Program-made: the position numbers and the translations under genes
Notes under the pieces: model-generated
The model's database searches: none
Told to the model about the DNA's origin: nothing
What the model saw: the letters and a program-made list of their open reading frames with translations, nothing else
Part shown: piece after piece, positions 1 through 6,475 of the stretch
Numbering within the stretch: the stretch's first letter is position 1
Layout: each line of letters opens with the position of its first letter
Assembly (NCBI GenBank): GCA_902462635.1
Contig: CABQCN010000020.1
Location: 1-10,266, forward strand
Origin: an uncultured Oscillospiraceae bacterium
GTDB lineage: Bacteria; Bacillota; Clostridia; UBA1212; UBA1255
DNA length: 10,266 bases
Direction: 5' to 3'

Positions 1-44
1 ATCTCGGGATCGTGACAGTGATCCTTGTCAGGAAGAAGAAATAG
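1..44 (+). CDS. 3' end of a membrane-anchored protein (partial)
   Basis: Reading frame 3 gives LGIVTVILVRKKK followed by TAG at 42-44. A hydrophobic stretch followed directly by a basic RKKK tail at the very end of a protein is what a C-terminal membrane anchor with a cytoplasmic stop-transfer patch looks like. This is seen in sortase substrates and in tail-anchored extracellular proteins. Only about 13 residues are inside the window, so no family can be assigned. The gene converges on the leftward XRE regulator with about 30 bp between the two stop codons. The frame call is an inference from composition. Confidence 0.45.
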   Translation, partial: LGIVTVILVRKKK

Positions 45-74
45 GCGGGGTTCCTTTGCGCCTCCATCCGATTC

Positions 75-953
75 TCATTCCGAGGTACAAATAATCAGTT
101 CGCTTTTAAGTCCGTTAAGTTCAATCACATTTTCTGCATCCGGAACGGAAAAGTCCTCTGCCTGCTTTCCGGCTTTCTGATAGGTGATACTGGTTCCGAT
201 TCCTTTGACGATTGCGGTGAAAACCGTTTCTCCCGGGATACGGATCTTTGATGTCGCTGAGATCTGATTGATTTCCACTGCGCCGCAAAGCGTCTGACAG
301 ACAATCTCCATATCGAGATTACAATTTATTTCTACCGTACCGATCATATTGTCGAGCAGTACGCGACTGGTTTTCACATCAAGTTCCAGGTTCTCGCATT
401 CCAGGGAATGCACTTCGATGCTTTCCGTATTGGCGGCAATTTCAATTTTGCCGATATAAGGACTCGGTATTTCAACGATCATGGCGACGGCTTCTTTTGC
501 GGCCGCTTCGGTTACTCCGTTTCTGCGGTTTACGTCTATATCGATACGTTTTTTGTTGTCTTCTATTTTGACTTTGAAATCCTGCAAAAGCGTCTGCAGC
601 GTATTGGATGCCAGACGGACGCGGACTTTCTCTCCGTCGTAACCGGACAGAATCAAAGCCTTAGCTCCGCCTAGTTTCATATCATACCGCTTTGGCTCGC
701 CGATATCATACGCGGTTATGCTTTCAAACAGAAAATCCGTCTGCTTTTTTGCAGCCTTTTCATTGGATAGAAGATCGTCAATGGAAATGCCGAACAGCTC
801 CGAAACCGCCATGAGATTTTCTATGTCAGGAATCCCGGCGTCGGTTTCCCATTTGGTGATTGCCTGTCTGGACACCTTGATTTTTTCGGCAAGCTGTTCC
901 TGCGATAAGCCTGCCTGTTTGCGGATGCATTTTAATTTTTCTGCGAATGTCAT
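75..953 (-). CDS. XRE-family HTH regulator with C-terminal DUF4097-like domain
   Basis: A 292-residue protein. Residues 3-62 are a Cro/C1-type helix-turn-helix with the classic features LSQEQLAEKIKVSRQAITKWE and the DIENLMAVSELFGISIDDLL tail. After a short linker, residues from about 75 to the end are rich in alternating hydrophobic strands (for example SIEVHSLECENLELDVKTS and KIEIAANTE), resembling the repetitive beta-strand DUF4097/adhesin-like fold. No membrane helix is seen, so the protein is probably cytoplasmic. The ATG at 953 is chosen because AAGGAGGT lies just upstream at 961-968; an upstream in-frame start at 1010 would lie inside the promoter. It is monocistronic, with its own promoter and a palindrome that suggests autoregulation. 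The HTH is certain; the ligand and role of the C-terminal domain are unknown. Confidence 0.9.
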   Translation of the reverse strand: MTFAEKLKCIRKQAGLSQEQLAEKIKVSRQAITKWETDAGIPDIENLMAVSELFGISIDDLLSNEKAAKKQTDFLFESITAYDIGEPKRYDMKLGGAKALILSGYDGEKVRVRLASNTLQTLLQDFKVKIEDNKKRIDIDVNRRNGVTEAAAKEAVAMIVEIPSPYIGKIEIAANTESIEVHSLECENLELDVKTSRVLLDNMIGTVEINCNLDMEIVCQTLCGAVEINQISATSKIRIPGETVFTAIVKGIGTSITYQKAGKQAEDFSVPDAENVIELNGLKSELIICTSE

Positions 954-983
954 CTTGCGGACCTCCTTCAATTGGATAAAACG

Positions 984-1012
984 ATTATAGAAAACGATGC
1001 TTTGCATCACAA
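984..1012 (-). promoter_or_regulatory. Sigma-A type promoter of the XRE regulator
   Basis: On the minus strand a TTGTGA -35 box (1007-1012) is followed after exactly 17 bp by a perfect TATAAT -10 box (984-989), about 30 bp upstream of the start codon. Consensus -10, optimal spacing and position all fit the vegetative sigma factor. Confidence 0.75.
996..1008. promoter_or_regulatory. Palindrome in the XRE promoter spacer, candidate operator
   Basis: GATGCTTTGCATC is a perfect inverted repeat (5-bp arms, 3-bp centre). It lies between the -35 and -10 boxes and overlaps the edge of the -35. A protein bound here would block RNA polymerase, and the obvious candidate is the XRE protein itself. That it is the operator is inference; the symmetry is directly visible. 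Confidence 0.45.
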
Positions 1013-1041
1013 GAAAATACGCGTTGCATTTGCGGTTTTTC

Positions 1042-1058
1042 TGCTACTTTCCGTAGCA
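1042..1058. other. Small stem-loop downstream of the membrane protein gene
   Basis: TGCTAC and GTAGCA form a 6-bp stem with a 5-nt loop. It lies just beyond the stop of the leftward membrane protein gene and upstream of the XRE promoter. Neither strand has a T-run after the stem, so a canonical intrinsic terminator is not supported. It may be an mRNA 3'-end stabilising hairpin or have no role. Confidence 0.3.
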
Positions 1059-1083
1059 TTCTACAGCCGGCCGTTCGCTTTCT

Positions 1084-1689
1084 TCAACTTTTCAGTTTGG
1101 AGAAGTGCAGAAAAGACAATATTCCGACAGGGATAAAATACGCGCACCAAAATTCTAATACCGCGACGCCGATCCGGTCCGCTCCTGCCAGATCGGCGGT
1201 AAACAGGCCAAGCATTGGCAGAATGAAACAACTCACAAAGAAGATTCCGTGTGCTATTAGGAGGCCTTTTAGCCACTTGCAGGCGATTGACGTTCCATCC
1301 AATGTCAGTCCTGCAAACAGTGCGGCCAACGACATGAAAGCATATCCTAACATATCGTAGTTGAAAAACAAGCCGAATTGCCGGAAATCAAGGAGAGAGG
1401 CCGCGGACTCCGACAAGCTGCCGGCCTGAACCGTTGTCACCTGCGTAAAGTATACCAAAGAGATGAGCGTAGCATACATAACCGCAAAACCAGCCGCCGT
1501 CATCCCTGCCAGCTTTTTCTCGTCTTTTGAAAAATAAGCATAAGCGCAAATCATCGGCACAAAACTAAACGCAATCAGCATGGAACTGAAATAGGATCCC
1601 AAGCCGTTCCCCAAAAGCATAGAGATTGCAAATGCAAACACCGCAGCGATATTTATAACGGCACTTATCATTCCGATTTTTCGATTCAT
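1084..1689 (-). CDS. Six-helix integral membrane protein, unrecognised family
   Basis: A 201-residue hydrophobic protein with about six predicted membrane segments, near residues 6-27, 33-53, 62-83, 110-130, 140-160 and 173-194. It starts with the basic MNRK and ends in the basic HFSKLKS tail. I see no transport signature, ATP-binding motif or catalytic cluster, and I do not recognise the family. Its ATG overlaps the TGA of the upstream TetR gene (ATGA, 1686-1689), so the two are translationally coupled and share the TetR promoter. A regulator placed first in the operon and followed by a small membrane protein suggests that the TetR protein controls it in response to a small molecule. A transport or resistance role is possible but is only inference from that arrangement. 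Confidence 0.85.
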   Translation of the reverse strand: MNRKIGMISAVINIAAVFAFAISMLLGNGLGSYFSSMLIAFSFVPMICAYAYFSKDEKKLAGMTAAGFAVMYATLISLVYFTQVTTVQAGSLSESAASLLDFRQFGLFFNYDMLGYAFMSLAALFAGLTLDGTSIACKWLKGLLIAHGIFFVSCFILPMLGLFTADLAGADRIGVAVLEFWCAYFIPVGILSFLHFSKLKS

Positions 1690-2273
1690 AGCGTTTCCTC
1701 CTTTCTGCTCCCATCAAACAATATAGTAACTGATTTTTCGATATAAGCCGATCTGTCCGCCGGCTTCGTAAAGTCATAGCCTAAATGTTCTTTAACCGCT
1801 TTACTGCCTAAGAAGGCCACCTGCATAGCGGCAGTCAGTATAAACGAAAAAATCGCTTTATCTTCACCGGCAACATCCTGCCGGAGCGCAAGCATAAAGC
1901 CTTTTTGTGTATTGACGGAGTTGGAATTTGGGGAATAGCTCTGAAAATCACCCAGGATTGATATTTTAGAGATGGCAGGGTGTTCAAACAGGAAATCAAA
2001 GACGTAAACCGCCCAAGCTATCAAGCGTTCTTTGTCTGATTCAAACTGCCGCTCCATTTTAAAGCCTGCGACCGCCTTTCCGATGATGCGTTGTACACAT
2101 AGCGTGATCAGATTCTCTTTACTTCCAAAGTGATAATTGATCAGTCCTAATCCGACCTCTGCTTTTTCAGCAATCATCCGCGCGGTAATCCTTTTCGTAT
2201 CGCCGTCATACTGCTCAATGAATTCGGTTGCTGTTTCGAGGATCCGTTCTTTCACATTCGTTTTATTTTTCAT
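1686..2273 (-). CDS. TetR/AcrR family transcriptional regulator
   Basis: A 195-residue protein, the normal length for the family. The N-terminal HTH is clear: after helix 1 (KERILETATEFIEQ) comes ITARMIAEKAEVGLGLINYHFGSK at about residues 29-52, including the YHFGSKENL recognition-helix end typical of TetR. The C-terminal part (about 60-195) is an all-helical ligand and dimerisation domain with no further identity. The ATG at 2273 is chosen because AAGGAGGT (2278-2285) lies four bases upstream; the upstream in-frame start at 2291 would place its codon inside an operator. It is the first gene of a two-gene operon, overlapping the membrane protein gene by ATGA. Two palindromes in its promoter argue strongly for autorepression. 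The ligand is unknown. Confidence 0.93.
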   Translation of the reverse strand: MKNKTNVKERILETATEFIEQYDGDTKRITARMIAEKAEVGLGLINYHFGSKENLITLCVQRIIGKAVAGFKMERQFESDKERLIAWAVYVFDFLFEHPAISKISILGDFQSYSPNSNSVNTQKGFMLALRQDVAGEDKAIFSFILTAAMQVAFLGSKAVKEHLGYDFTKPADRSAYIEKSVTILFDGSRKEETL

Positions 2274-2283
2274 AGGGACCTCC

Positions 2284-2298
2284 TTGAACAATGTTCAA
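2284..2298. promoter_or_regulatory. Operator O1 for the TetR regulator
   Basis: TTGAACAATGTTCAA is a perfect inverted repeat with 7-bp arms around a single central base. It lies just downstream of the -10 box, covering the likely transcription start, and shares two bases with the ribosome binding site of the TetR gene. A 13-bp core is repeated exactly at 2309-2321. Perfect paired palindromes in the promoter of a TetR gene are the usual signature of its own operators. Confidence 0.75.
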
Positions 2299-2301
2299 TT
2301 T

Positions 2302-2330
2302 ATTATACTGAACAATGTTCAATAAATCAA
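2302..2330 (-). promoter_or_regulatory. Promoter of the TetR / membrane protein operon
   Basis: On the minus strand TTGATT (2325-2330) is followed after 17 bp by a perfect TATAAT (2302-2307). One operator palindrome fills most of the 17-bp spacer and the other starts just downstream of the -10. A bound repressor dimer at either site would occlude RNA polymerase. Confidence 0.8.
2308..2322. promoter_or_regulatory. Operator O2 for the TetR regulator
   Basis: CTGAACAATGTTCAA carries the same palindromic core TGAACAATGTTCA (2309-2321) as O1. It sits in the spacer between the -35 and -10 boxes. Its centre is 24 bp from that of O1, a little over two helical turns. Only the outermost base breaks the symmetry. 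Confidence 0.75.
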
Positions 2331-2379
2331 GACGCCTCCGTCGTTTTATATAAAAGAAAATAAAATGTTTTTCCAGGAC

Positions 2380-2408
2380 TTGTTTTTTACGGAAAATCTC
2401 ATTATTAT
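2380..2408 (+). promoter_or_regulatory. Promoter of the flavin reductase-like gene
   Basis: TTGTTT (2380-2385) and TATTAT (2403-2408) are separated by 17 bp in an AT-rich stretch, about 35 bp upstream of the start codon. The boxes are good but not perfect. The TetR operators are about 60 bp upstream of the -35 box, so TetR control of this promoter is possible but not shown. Confidence 0.5.
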
Positions 2409-2443
2409 AAAACCTATCGTGACAGTCAAAAGGAGGAATTATC

Positions 2444-3013
2444 ATGAAAAAAGATCTTGGGGTCCATCCGTTTTTGTTTCCGATGCCTGTGCTGATGATC
2501 GCCACTTACGGCGCAGACGGGAAAGTAGATGTGATGAATATGGCATGGGGCGGTATTTGCGCCGAGAACATGGTGGCGCTGAATATTTCCGAAACGCACA
2601 AAACCGCTCAAAACATAAAAGAGACAATGGCTTTTACGATCAGCATTGCGGATGCGGATCATATTGAAGCCGCAGATTTTTTCGGCATTGCATCCGGGAA
2701 TAAAATGACGGATAAATTTGAAAAAAGCGGCCTTCATGCTGTCAAAAGCGCAAGGGTCAATGCGCCGGTCATCGAAGAATTTCCGCTGACGCTGGAATGC
2801 AGGGTCGCGGAACTCCAGCAGGATACGGCCGGATTTCGGGTATTGGGAGAAATCGTAAATGTTTTGGCGGAAGAAAGCGTTCTCGATGATCGGGGAAAGG
2901 TCGATCCGATGAAACTGAATGCTTTTGTGTTCGACCAGTTCCGGAATGGCTATTATAAGATCGGGGGGAAAATCGGCCAAGCCTGGAGCAGCGGTACGGG
3001 ATTGATGAAATAA
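2444..3013 (+). CDS. Flavin reductase-like FMN-binding protein
   Basis: A 189-residue protein, the usual size for the family. The N-terminal half shows the flavin reductase-like (split-barrel FMN-binding) pattern: PVLMIATYGADGKVDVMNMAW, with D29, N32 and the AW pair around residues 34-35 where the FMN phosphate and ring are bound. It is followed by the HKTAQNIKET helix and a TISIAD strand. These proteins bind FMN and either reduce free flavin with NAD(P)H or act as small flavoprotein oxidoreductases; the substrate cannot be read here. The ATG at 2444 has AGGAGG at 2431-2436. It is divergent from the TetR operon and runs codirectionally into the DUF3788 gene 74 bp downstream. No signal peptide is seen, so it is cytoplasmic. 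Confidence 0.88.
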   Translation: MKKDLGVHPFLFPMPVLMIATYGADGKVDVMNMAWGGICAENMVALNISETHKTAQNIKETMAFTISIADADHIEAADFFGIASGNKMTDKFEKSGLHAVKSARVNAPVIEEFPLTLECRVAELQQDTAGFRVLGEIVNVLAEESVLDDRGKVDPMKLNAFVFDQFRNGYYKIGGKIGQAWSSGTGLMK

Positions 3014-3087
3014 AGAAGGTCTGATGCCCCTTGGCAGAGGTGGTATTGGCGGATCCGAAATCAGGGATGAGGAGGTTTGCGGCTAAG

Positions 3088-3501
3088 ATGTATGCGAGAA
3101 TGCTTAATAAGCAGGTTGTTCCAACCGTTGAAGACATGGCGGCCTATTGCGGCAGAACCGCAGAATTATTCACGCTGCTGAATAACTGGCTGTATGAAAC
3201 GCATGGTACCGTATGGAAAGTAGTTTTTCCCTATGGGAATCATTATGGCTGGGGAATTGCGCATAAAAAGAAGCAAAAACTGATCTGTAATATTTTTGCG
3301 GAGGAGAATGCTTTTACCGTGATGATGCGGTTATCCTGTGAACAATTTCAAGCGATATACGCTAAGGTGCAAAGGGATACGCAGGAATGTATAGATCATA
3401 GGTATCCCTGCGGGGATGGCGGCTGGATACACTACCGGGTTCTAGGCAAAGCGCATTTTGACGATATTCAGCAATTACTATCTGCCAAATGCGCCGAATA
3501 G
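3088..3501 (+). CDS. DUF3788 family protein
   Basis: A 137-residue cytoplasmic protein matching the DUF3788 pattern. It has an N-terminal MYARMLNKQVVPTVEDMAAY, an FPYGNHYGWGIAHKKK strand pair at about residues 47-62, CNIFAEENAFTVMMRL in the middle and a CGDGGWIHYRV segment near the end. The molecular function of the family is unknown; the fold is thought to be a small ligand-binding type, and no catalytic set is obvious. The ATG at 3088 is preferred because homologues as I remember them start here and AGGAGG occurs at 3070-3075, although its 12-nt spacing is long. In-frame alternatives are TTG 3031 and ATG 3067. It follows the flavin reductase gene without a visible terminator, so co-transcription is likely. 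Confidence 0.85.
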   Translation: MYARMLNKQVVPTVEDMAAYCGRTAELFTLLNNWLYETHGTVWKVVFPYGNHYGWGIAHKKKQKLICNIFAEENAFTVMMRLSCEQFQAIYAKVQRDTQECIDHRYPCGDGGWIHYRVLGKAHFDDIQQLLSAKCAE

Positions 3502-3692
3502 ACTGCAGTTTAGAAGTAAGAACGGCATCGGTCAGTCTGACACGCAGAATGATTGTGTTCGGATCGCTTTCCTCCGTATGCTCGTTAGAATACCACGCCG
3601 CAAATACTGTTCTTAGCTTGTCTGCTATTACTTCATTAAAAGGCGATTACGGAGAATTCTGTTGAAGAATGGGCGCAATCTTTTCTTATCAT
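3502..3692 (-). pseudogene. Candidate frameshifted and truncated gene remnant behind the second TetR gene
   Basis: On the minus strand an ATG at 3692 overlaps the TGA of the upstream TetR gene (ATGA), the arrangement of a coupled second gene. It opens as MIRKDCAHSSTEFSVIAF and then meets TAA. Dropping one T in the TTTT run at about 3638-3641 joins it to an open frame that reads NEVIADKLRTVFAAWYSNEH and continues to LRVRLTDAVLTSKLQSI near 3500. This reads like genuine protein, with amphipathic helices and charged turns. The frame then runs antisense into the DUF3788 gene, where it is no longer credible. I do not recognise the family. Either a broken gene cut off at the DUF3788 border or a sequencing error would explain it; chance is not excluded. 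Confidence 0.4.
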
Positions 3693-4255
3693 TTTTGAAA
3701 ACTCATGATTCCGTGATACAGAATCTGCAGGATCAGCTTCGACATATACTGTGTGGATTCGATCATGCCGTCCTGGAGCCACTTCTGCACGGCGCTGACG
3801 CAGCCGGTGATATAAGAAAGCACCAGATACTCTTTTGTTCTGGCATCCAGTTCCTCGCTGTAGGGGAAAGACGCCACCTGCGACATGCCCATGAGTTCCA
3901 TCTGGAACGAGGTGTCGGAGTGGTCGCTGAGCAGCACTTTAAAAAGTTCCGCGTTTTCTTTTGCATAATCCAGAATCTTCGTAAGCATCTGCTCCGATAC
4001 CGGATGCGTATCGTCGAGAGAATGTTCCTCCAGGTAAGATTCGAAATTCCGCAGGACTTCTTGTTCGATCTGGCGGAGCAGGTCGTACTGGTCCGCATAA
4101 TGCGCGTAAAAGGTACTGCGGTTGATATCGGCGATTTCACATAATTCCTTGATTGAAATTTTTGAAATATGCTGCGCGCGCATCAGCTGCACAAGCGCGT
4201 TTTTCAGCATCATTTTTGTATACTTAACGCGCCGGTCGGTTTTCTGCTCTTTCAT
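3689..4255 (-). CDS. TetR/AcrR family regulator, likely controls the MMPL exporter
   Basis: A 188-residue protein. Helix 1 is YTKMMLKNALVQLMRAQ. The HTH is ISIKELCEIADINRSTFYAHY at about residues 33-53, ending in the canonical STFYAHYADQYDLL. The C-terminal domain (about 75-188) contains YITGCVSAVQKWLQDGM, characteristic of the DhaS-like TetR C-terminal domain group. The ATG at 4255 is chosen because GGGAGG lies 7 nt upstream; an in-frame GTG at 4270 overlaps that ribosome binding site. It is transcribed away from the MMPL exporter gene, with 165 bp between them holding an inverted repeat at the exporter promoter. By analogy with many divergent TetR/efflux pairs it probably represses the exporter until a ligand binds. 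Its stop overlaps the start of the broken frame downstream. Confidence 0.92.
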   Translation of the reverse strand: MKEQKTDRRVKYTKMMLKNALVQLMRAQHISKISIKELCEIADINRSTFYAHYADQYDLLRQIEQEVLRNFESYLEEHSLDDTHPVSEQMLTKILDYAKENAELFKVLLSDHSDTSFQMELMGMSQVASFPYSEELDARTKEYLVLSYITGCVSAVQKWLQDGMIESTQYMSKLILQILYHGIMSFQK

Positions 4256-4344
4256 GGCGTGTCCTCCCACTGTAAAAAATTTTAAAAAGCGCTACATTTT
4301 CATGCGGTTTGTCGGATTAAATACAATTCCGGCAGATCTGATGG

Positions 4345-4373
4345 TTGAAATCCAACGCTGTGTTTATTATGAT
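4345..4373 (+). promoter_or_regulatory. Promoter of the MMPL / heptad-repeat operon
   Basis: TTGAAA (4345-4350) is followed after 17 bp by TATGAT (4368-4373). Both boxes are one base away from consensus and the spacing is ideal. The start codon is 47 bp downstream, leaving a short leader that contains the operator candidate. Confidence 0.65.
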
Positions 4374-4393
4374 GCAATTAAGAACAAATTGCA
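4373..4393. promoter_or_regulatory. Inverted repeat at the MMPL transcription start, candidate TetR operator
   Basis: TGCAATT (4373-4379) and AATTGCA (4387-4393) are perfect 7-bp inverted arms with a 7-bp centre. They begin on the last base of the -10 box and cover the expected transcription start. A second, weaker inverted repeat, GCAAC/GTTGC (4391-4395 and 4401-4405), shares its left arm with the end of this one. Position and symmetry fit repression by the divergent TetR protein. Confidence 0.55.
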
Positions 4394-4420
4394 ACAGTAC
4401 GTTGCGAAAAAGGGGATTTT

Positions 4421-6475
4421 ATGGAAAATTTCGCAGATTTTGTCGTAAAACACAGAAAAGCGGTCGTTTTTATATTTTTGGCAGCGGCAGCGCTCTGCGC
4501 CGTTTTCTGGCTGCTTGTCAATATCAATTACAATATGGCCGATTATCTGCCTGCGTCCGCCCGGTCTACGAAAGCGCTCGAAATCATGGAGGAAGAATTT
4601 ACGCAGCCGATTCCGAATGTCAGCGTGATGGTGAAAAACGTATCGCTGATGGAAGCGGTGGAATATAAACAAAGACTCAGCGGAATAGACGGCGTACAGC
4701 AGGTCCTGTGGCTGGACGACACGGCGGATCTCAGAATCCCGCTGGAACTGCAGGATCGCGGAACCGTAGAGGAATTTTACAAAAACGGAAACGCGCTTTA
4801 CTCCGTCAGCGTAGCCCGCGGTATGGAAAGCGAGGCATGCGATGCGATCCGATCGCTGATTGGGGAAGAAAACGCATTGGCCGGAGACGCCGTCGATCTC
4901 GACTTTATCCGCAAATCGACGAATACGGAGGTACTCGGCGCGGTTGCCATTCTGCTGCCGATCATTCTGGCTTTATTGATTTTATCTTCCGGTTCCTGGG
5001 TCGAACCGCTTCTTTTCCTGGCCGCAATCGGCGTTTCCGTGTTGATGAATATGGGCACGAATGTCCTGTTCGGAGAAATTTCCTTTCTGACGAACGCAAT
5101 CAGTCCGATTTTGCAATTAGCCGTGTCGCTGGATTACGCCATTTTCCTGCTGCACAGCTTTGCGGATAACCGCAAAAAGTGTGACGACGCCGCAGAAGCG
5201 ATGCGCCGGGCCGTGAAAGGCTCGCTCCGCAGCGTGGCGTCCAGCGCAGCAACGACGCTGTTCGGATTTATCGCGCTGATCTTTATGGATTTCCGCGTCG
5301 GGCCGGACCTGGGAATCTGTCTGGCGAAAGGAATCGTATTCAGTTTTCTGTCCGTAATGATTTTTCTCCCCGCGCTTACGCTTTGCCTGTATCGGCTGAT
5401 CGATAAAACGCATCATCGCAGACTGATGCCTGATTTTCGCGGCGCCGGTAAAATTTTAACGAAACTGGCGGTTCCCGTGCTTCTTCTCGTCGCGGTCTTA
5501 ATGGTACCATCTTTTTTGGGACAGGGGAAAACGGATTTTATTTACGGAAACGGAGATCCGGATCCGACAAGCCAAAACGGACGGAGCCGCGCGGAGATCG
5601 AGCAGGAGTTCGGAACTTCGAATGTGATGGTATTGCTGGTTCCGAAGGGAGAAATCGCCAAAGAAGAGGCGCTGTGCCGGGATCTTGCGCGCCTGGACGC
5701 GGTAACGGGCGTACTGTCGTATGCCAATGCGGCGGGGGCGGAAATTCCTCCCGAATATCTGGGAAACGAAATTGCAGGCCAATTCTACGGGGAGCGGTAT
5801 GCACGCATCCTGGTTTATACCGATACGCCGCAGGAGGGGGAAACGGCGTTTCGGGCGGTGGAGGAAATCCACGCGGCGGCCGGCGGATATTACGGCGAAT
5901 CGTTCTATTCTGCGGGGCAGAGCGCAAATTTGTATGATATGAGGGAAACCGTACGCCAGGATAACAGGCGCGTCAATCTGATCGCTGTCCTTGCGATCTT
6001 TCTGGTGCTGCTGATTTCCTTTCAATCGGCGGTACTGCCGTTTGTTTTGCTGCTTACGATTGAAGCGGGGATCTGGATCAACCTCGCGATTCCGTATTTC
6101 ACCGGCACTTCCATTAGTTTTATCGGTTATCTGGTATTGAATACCGTACAGCTCGGCGCTACGGTCGATTACGCGATTCTGCTTACGGACCGCTATCTGA
6201 AAAACAGGAGAATCCTGCGCAAAAAAGAAGCGATTCGGGCGGCTCTGGGGGAATCGTTCAAATCTGTACTGGTGTCCGCGGCAACGCTTTCCGCCGCCGG
6301 ATTTACGTTGTATCTGACATCGTCGAACCCGAGCGTCTGCGATATCGGTTTGCTGCTCGGCAGAGGAACGCTGATTTCCGTGCTAATGGTGGTTTGCTTC
6401 CTGCCCGCGCTGCTGTCGCTGTTTGATACGGCAATCGGGAAAACAACCCGGAAATTAGGAGGAGGATTTTTATGA
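4421..6475 (+). CDS. MMPL-family RND-type transporter
   Basis: A 684-residue membrane protein with the duplicated RND/MMPL layout. TM1 is at about residues 14-33, followed by a large extracellular loop (about 34-168) and TM2-6 (about 171-326). TM7 is near 351-370, then a second large loop (about 371-520) and TM8-12. The proton-relay Asp-Tyr dyads expected in MMPL proteins are present in both halves: SLDYAIFL (D238, Y239) in TM4 and ATVDYAILL (D583, Y584) in TM10. The family uses proton flux to export lipids, siderophores or drugs across the cytoplasmic membrane; this member's substrate is unknown. The ATG at 4421 has an AAGGGGA site at about 4410. Its stop overlaps the start of the heptad-repeat gene by ATGA. 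The divergent TetR is the probable regulator. Confidence 0.93.
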   Translation: MENFADFVVKHRKAVVFIFLAAAALCAVFWLLVNINYNMADYLPASARSTKALEIMEEEFTQPIPNVSVMVKNVSLMEAVEYKQRLSGIDGVQQVLWLDDTADLRIPLELQDRGTVEEFYKNGNALYSVSVARGMESEACDAIRSLIGEENALAGDAVDLDFIRKSTNTEVLGAVAILLPIILALLILSSGSWVEPLLFLAAIGVSVLMNMGTNVLFGEISFLTNAISPILQLAVSLDYAIFLLHSFADNRKKCDDAAEAMRRAVKGSLRSVASSAATTLFGFIALIFMDFRVGPDLGICLAKGIVFSFLSVMIFLPALTLCLYRLIDKTHHRRLMPDFRGAGKILTKLAVPVLLLVAVLMVPSFLGQGKTDFIYGNGDPDPTSQNGRSRAEIEQEFGTSNVMVLLVPKGEIAKEEALCRDLARLDAVTGVLSYANAAGAEIPPEYLGNEIAGQFYGERYARILVYTDTPQEGETAFRAVEEIHAAAGGYYGESFYSAGQSANLYDMRETVRQDNRRVNLIAVLAIFLVLLISFQSAVLPFVLLLTIEAGIWINLAIPYFTGTSISFIGYLVLNTVQLGATVDYAILLTDRYLKNRRILRKKEAIRAALGESFKSVLVSAATLSAAGFTLYLTSSNPSVCDIGLLLGRGTLISVLMVVCFLPALLSLFDTAIGKTTRKLGGGFL

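Noticed and set aside
45..74. Possible hairpin AGGCG / CGCCT between the convergent left-edge gene and the XRE gene
   Set aside because: A 5-bp stem with an 11-nt loop and no T-run on either strand; too weak to call a terminator.
2426..2980. Minus-strand open frame of 184 codons
   Set aside because: Antisense of the flavin reductase-like gene; includes its ribosome binding site region and has no motif of its own.
3528..3541. GTCAGTCTGAC palindrome behind the DUF3788 gene
   Set aside because: The arms are separated by one base, so it cannot fold as a hairpin terminator, and it is not near a promoter.
3662..4144. Plus-strand open frame of 160 codons
   Set aside because: It is the antisense of the second TetR gene, whose HTH motif is unmistakable; the translation has no recognisable pattern.
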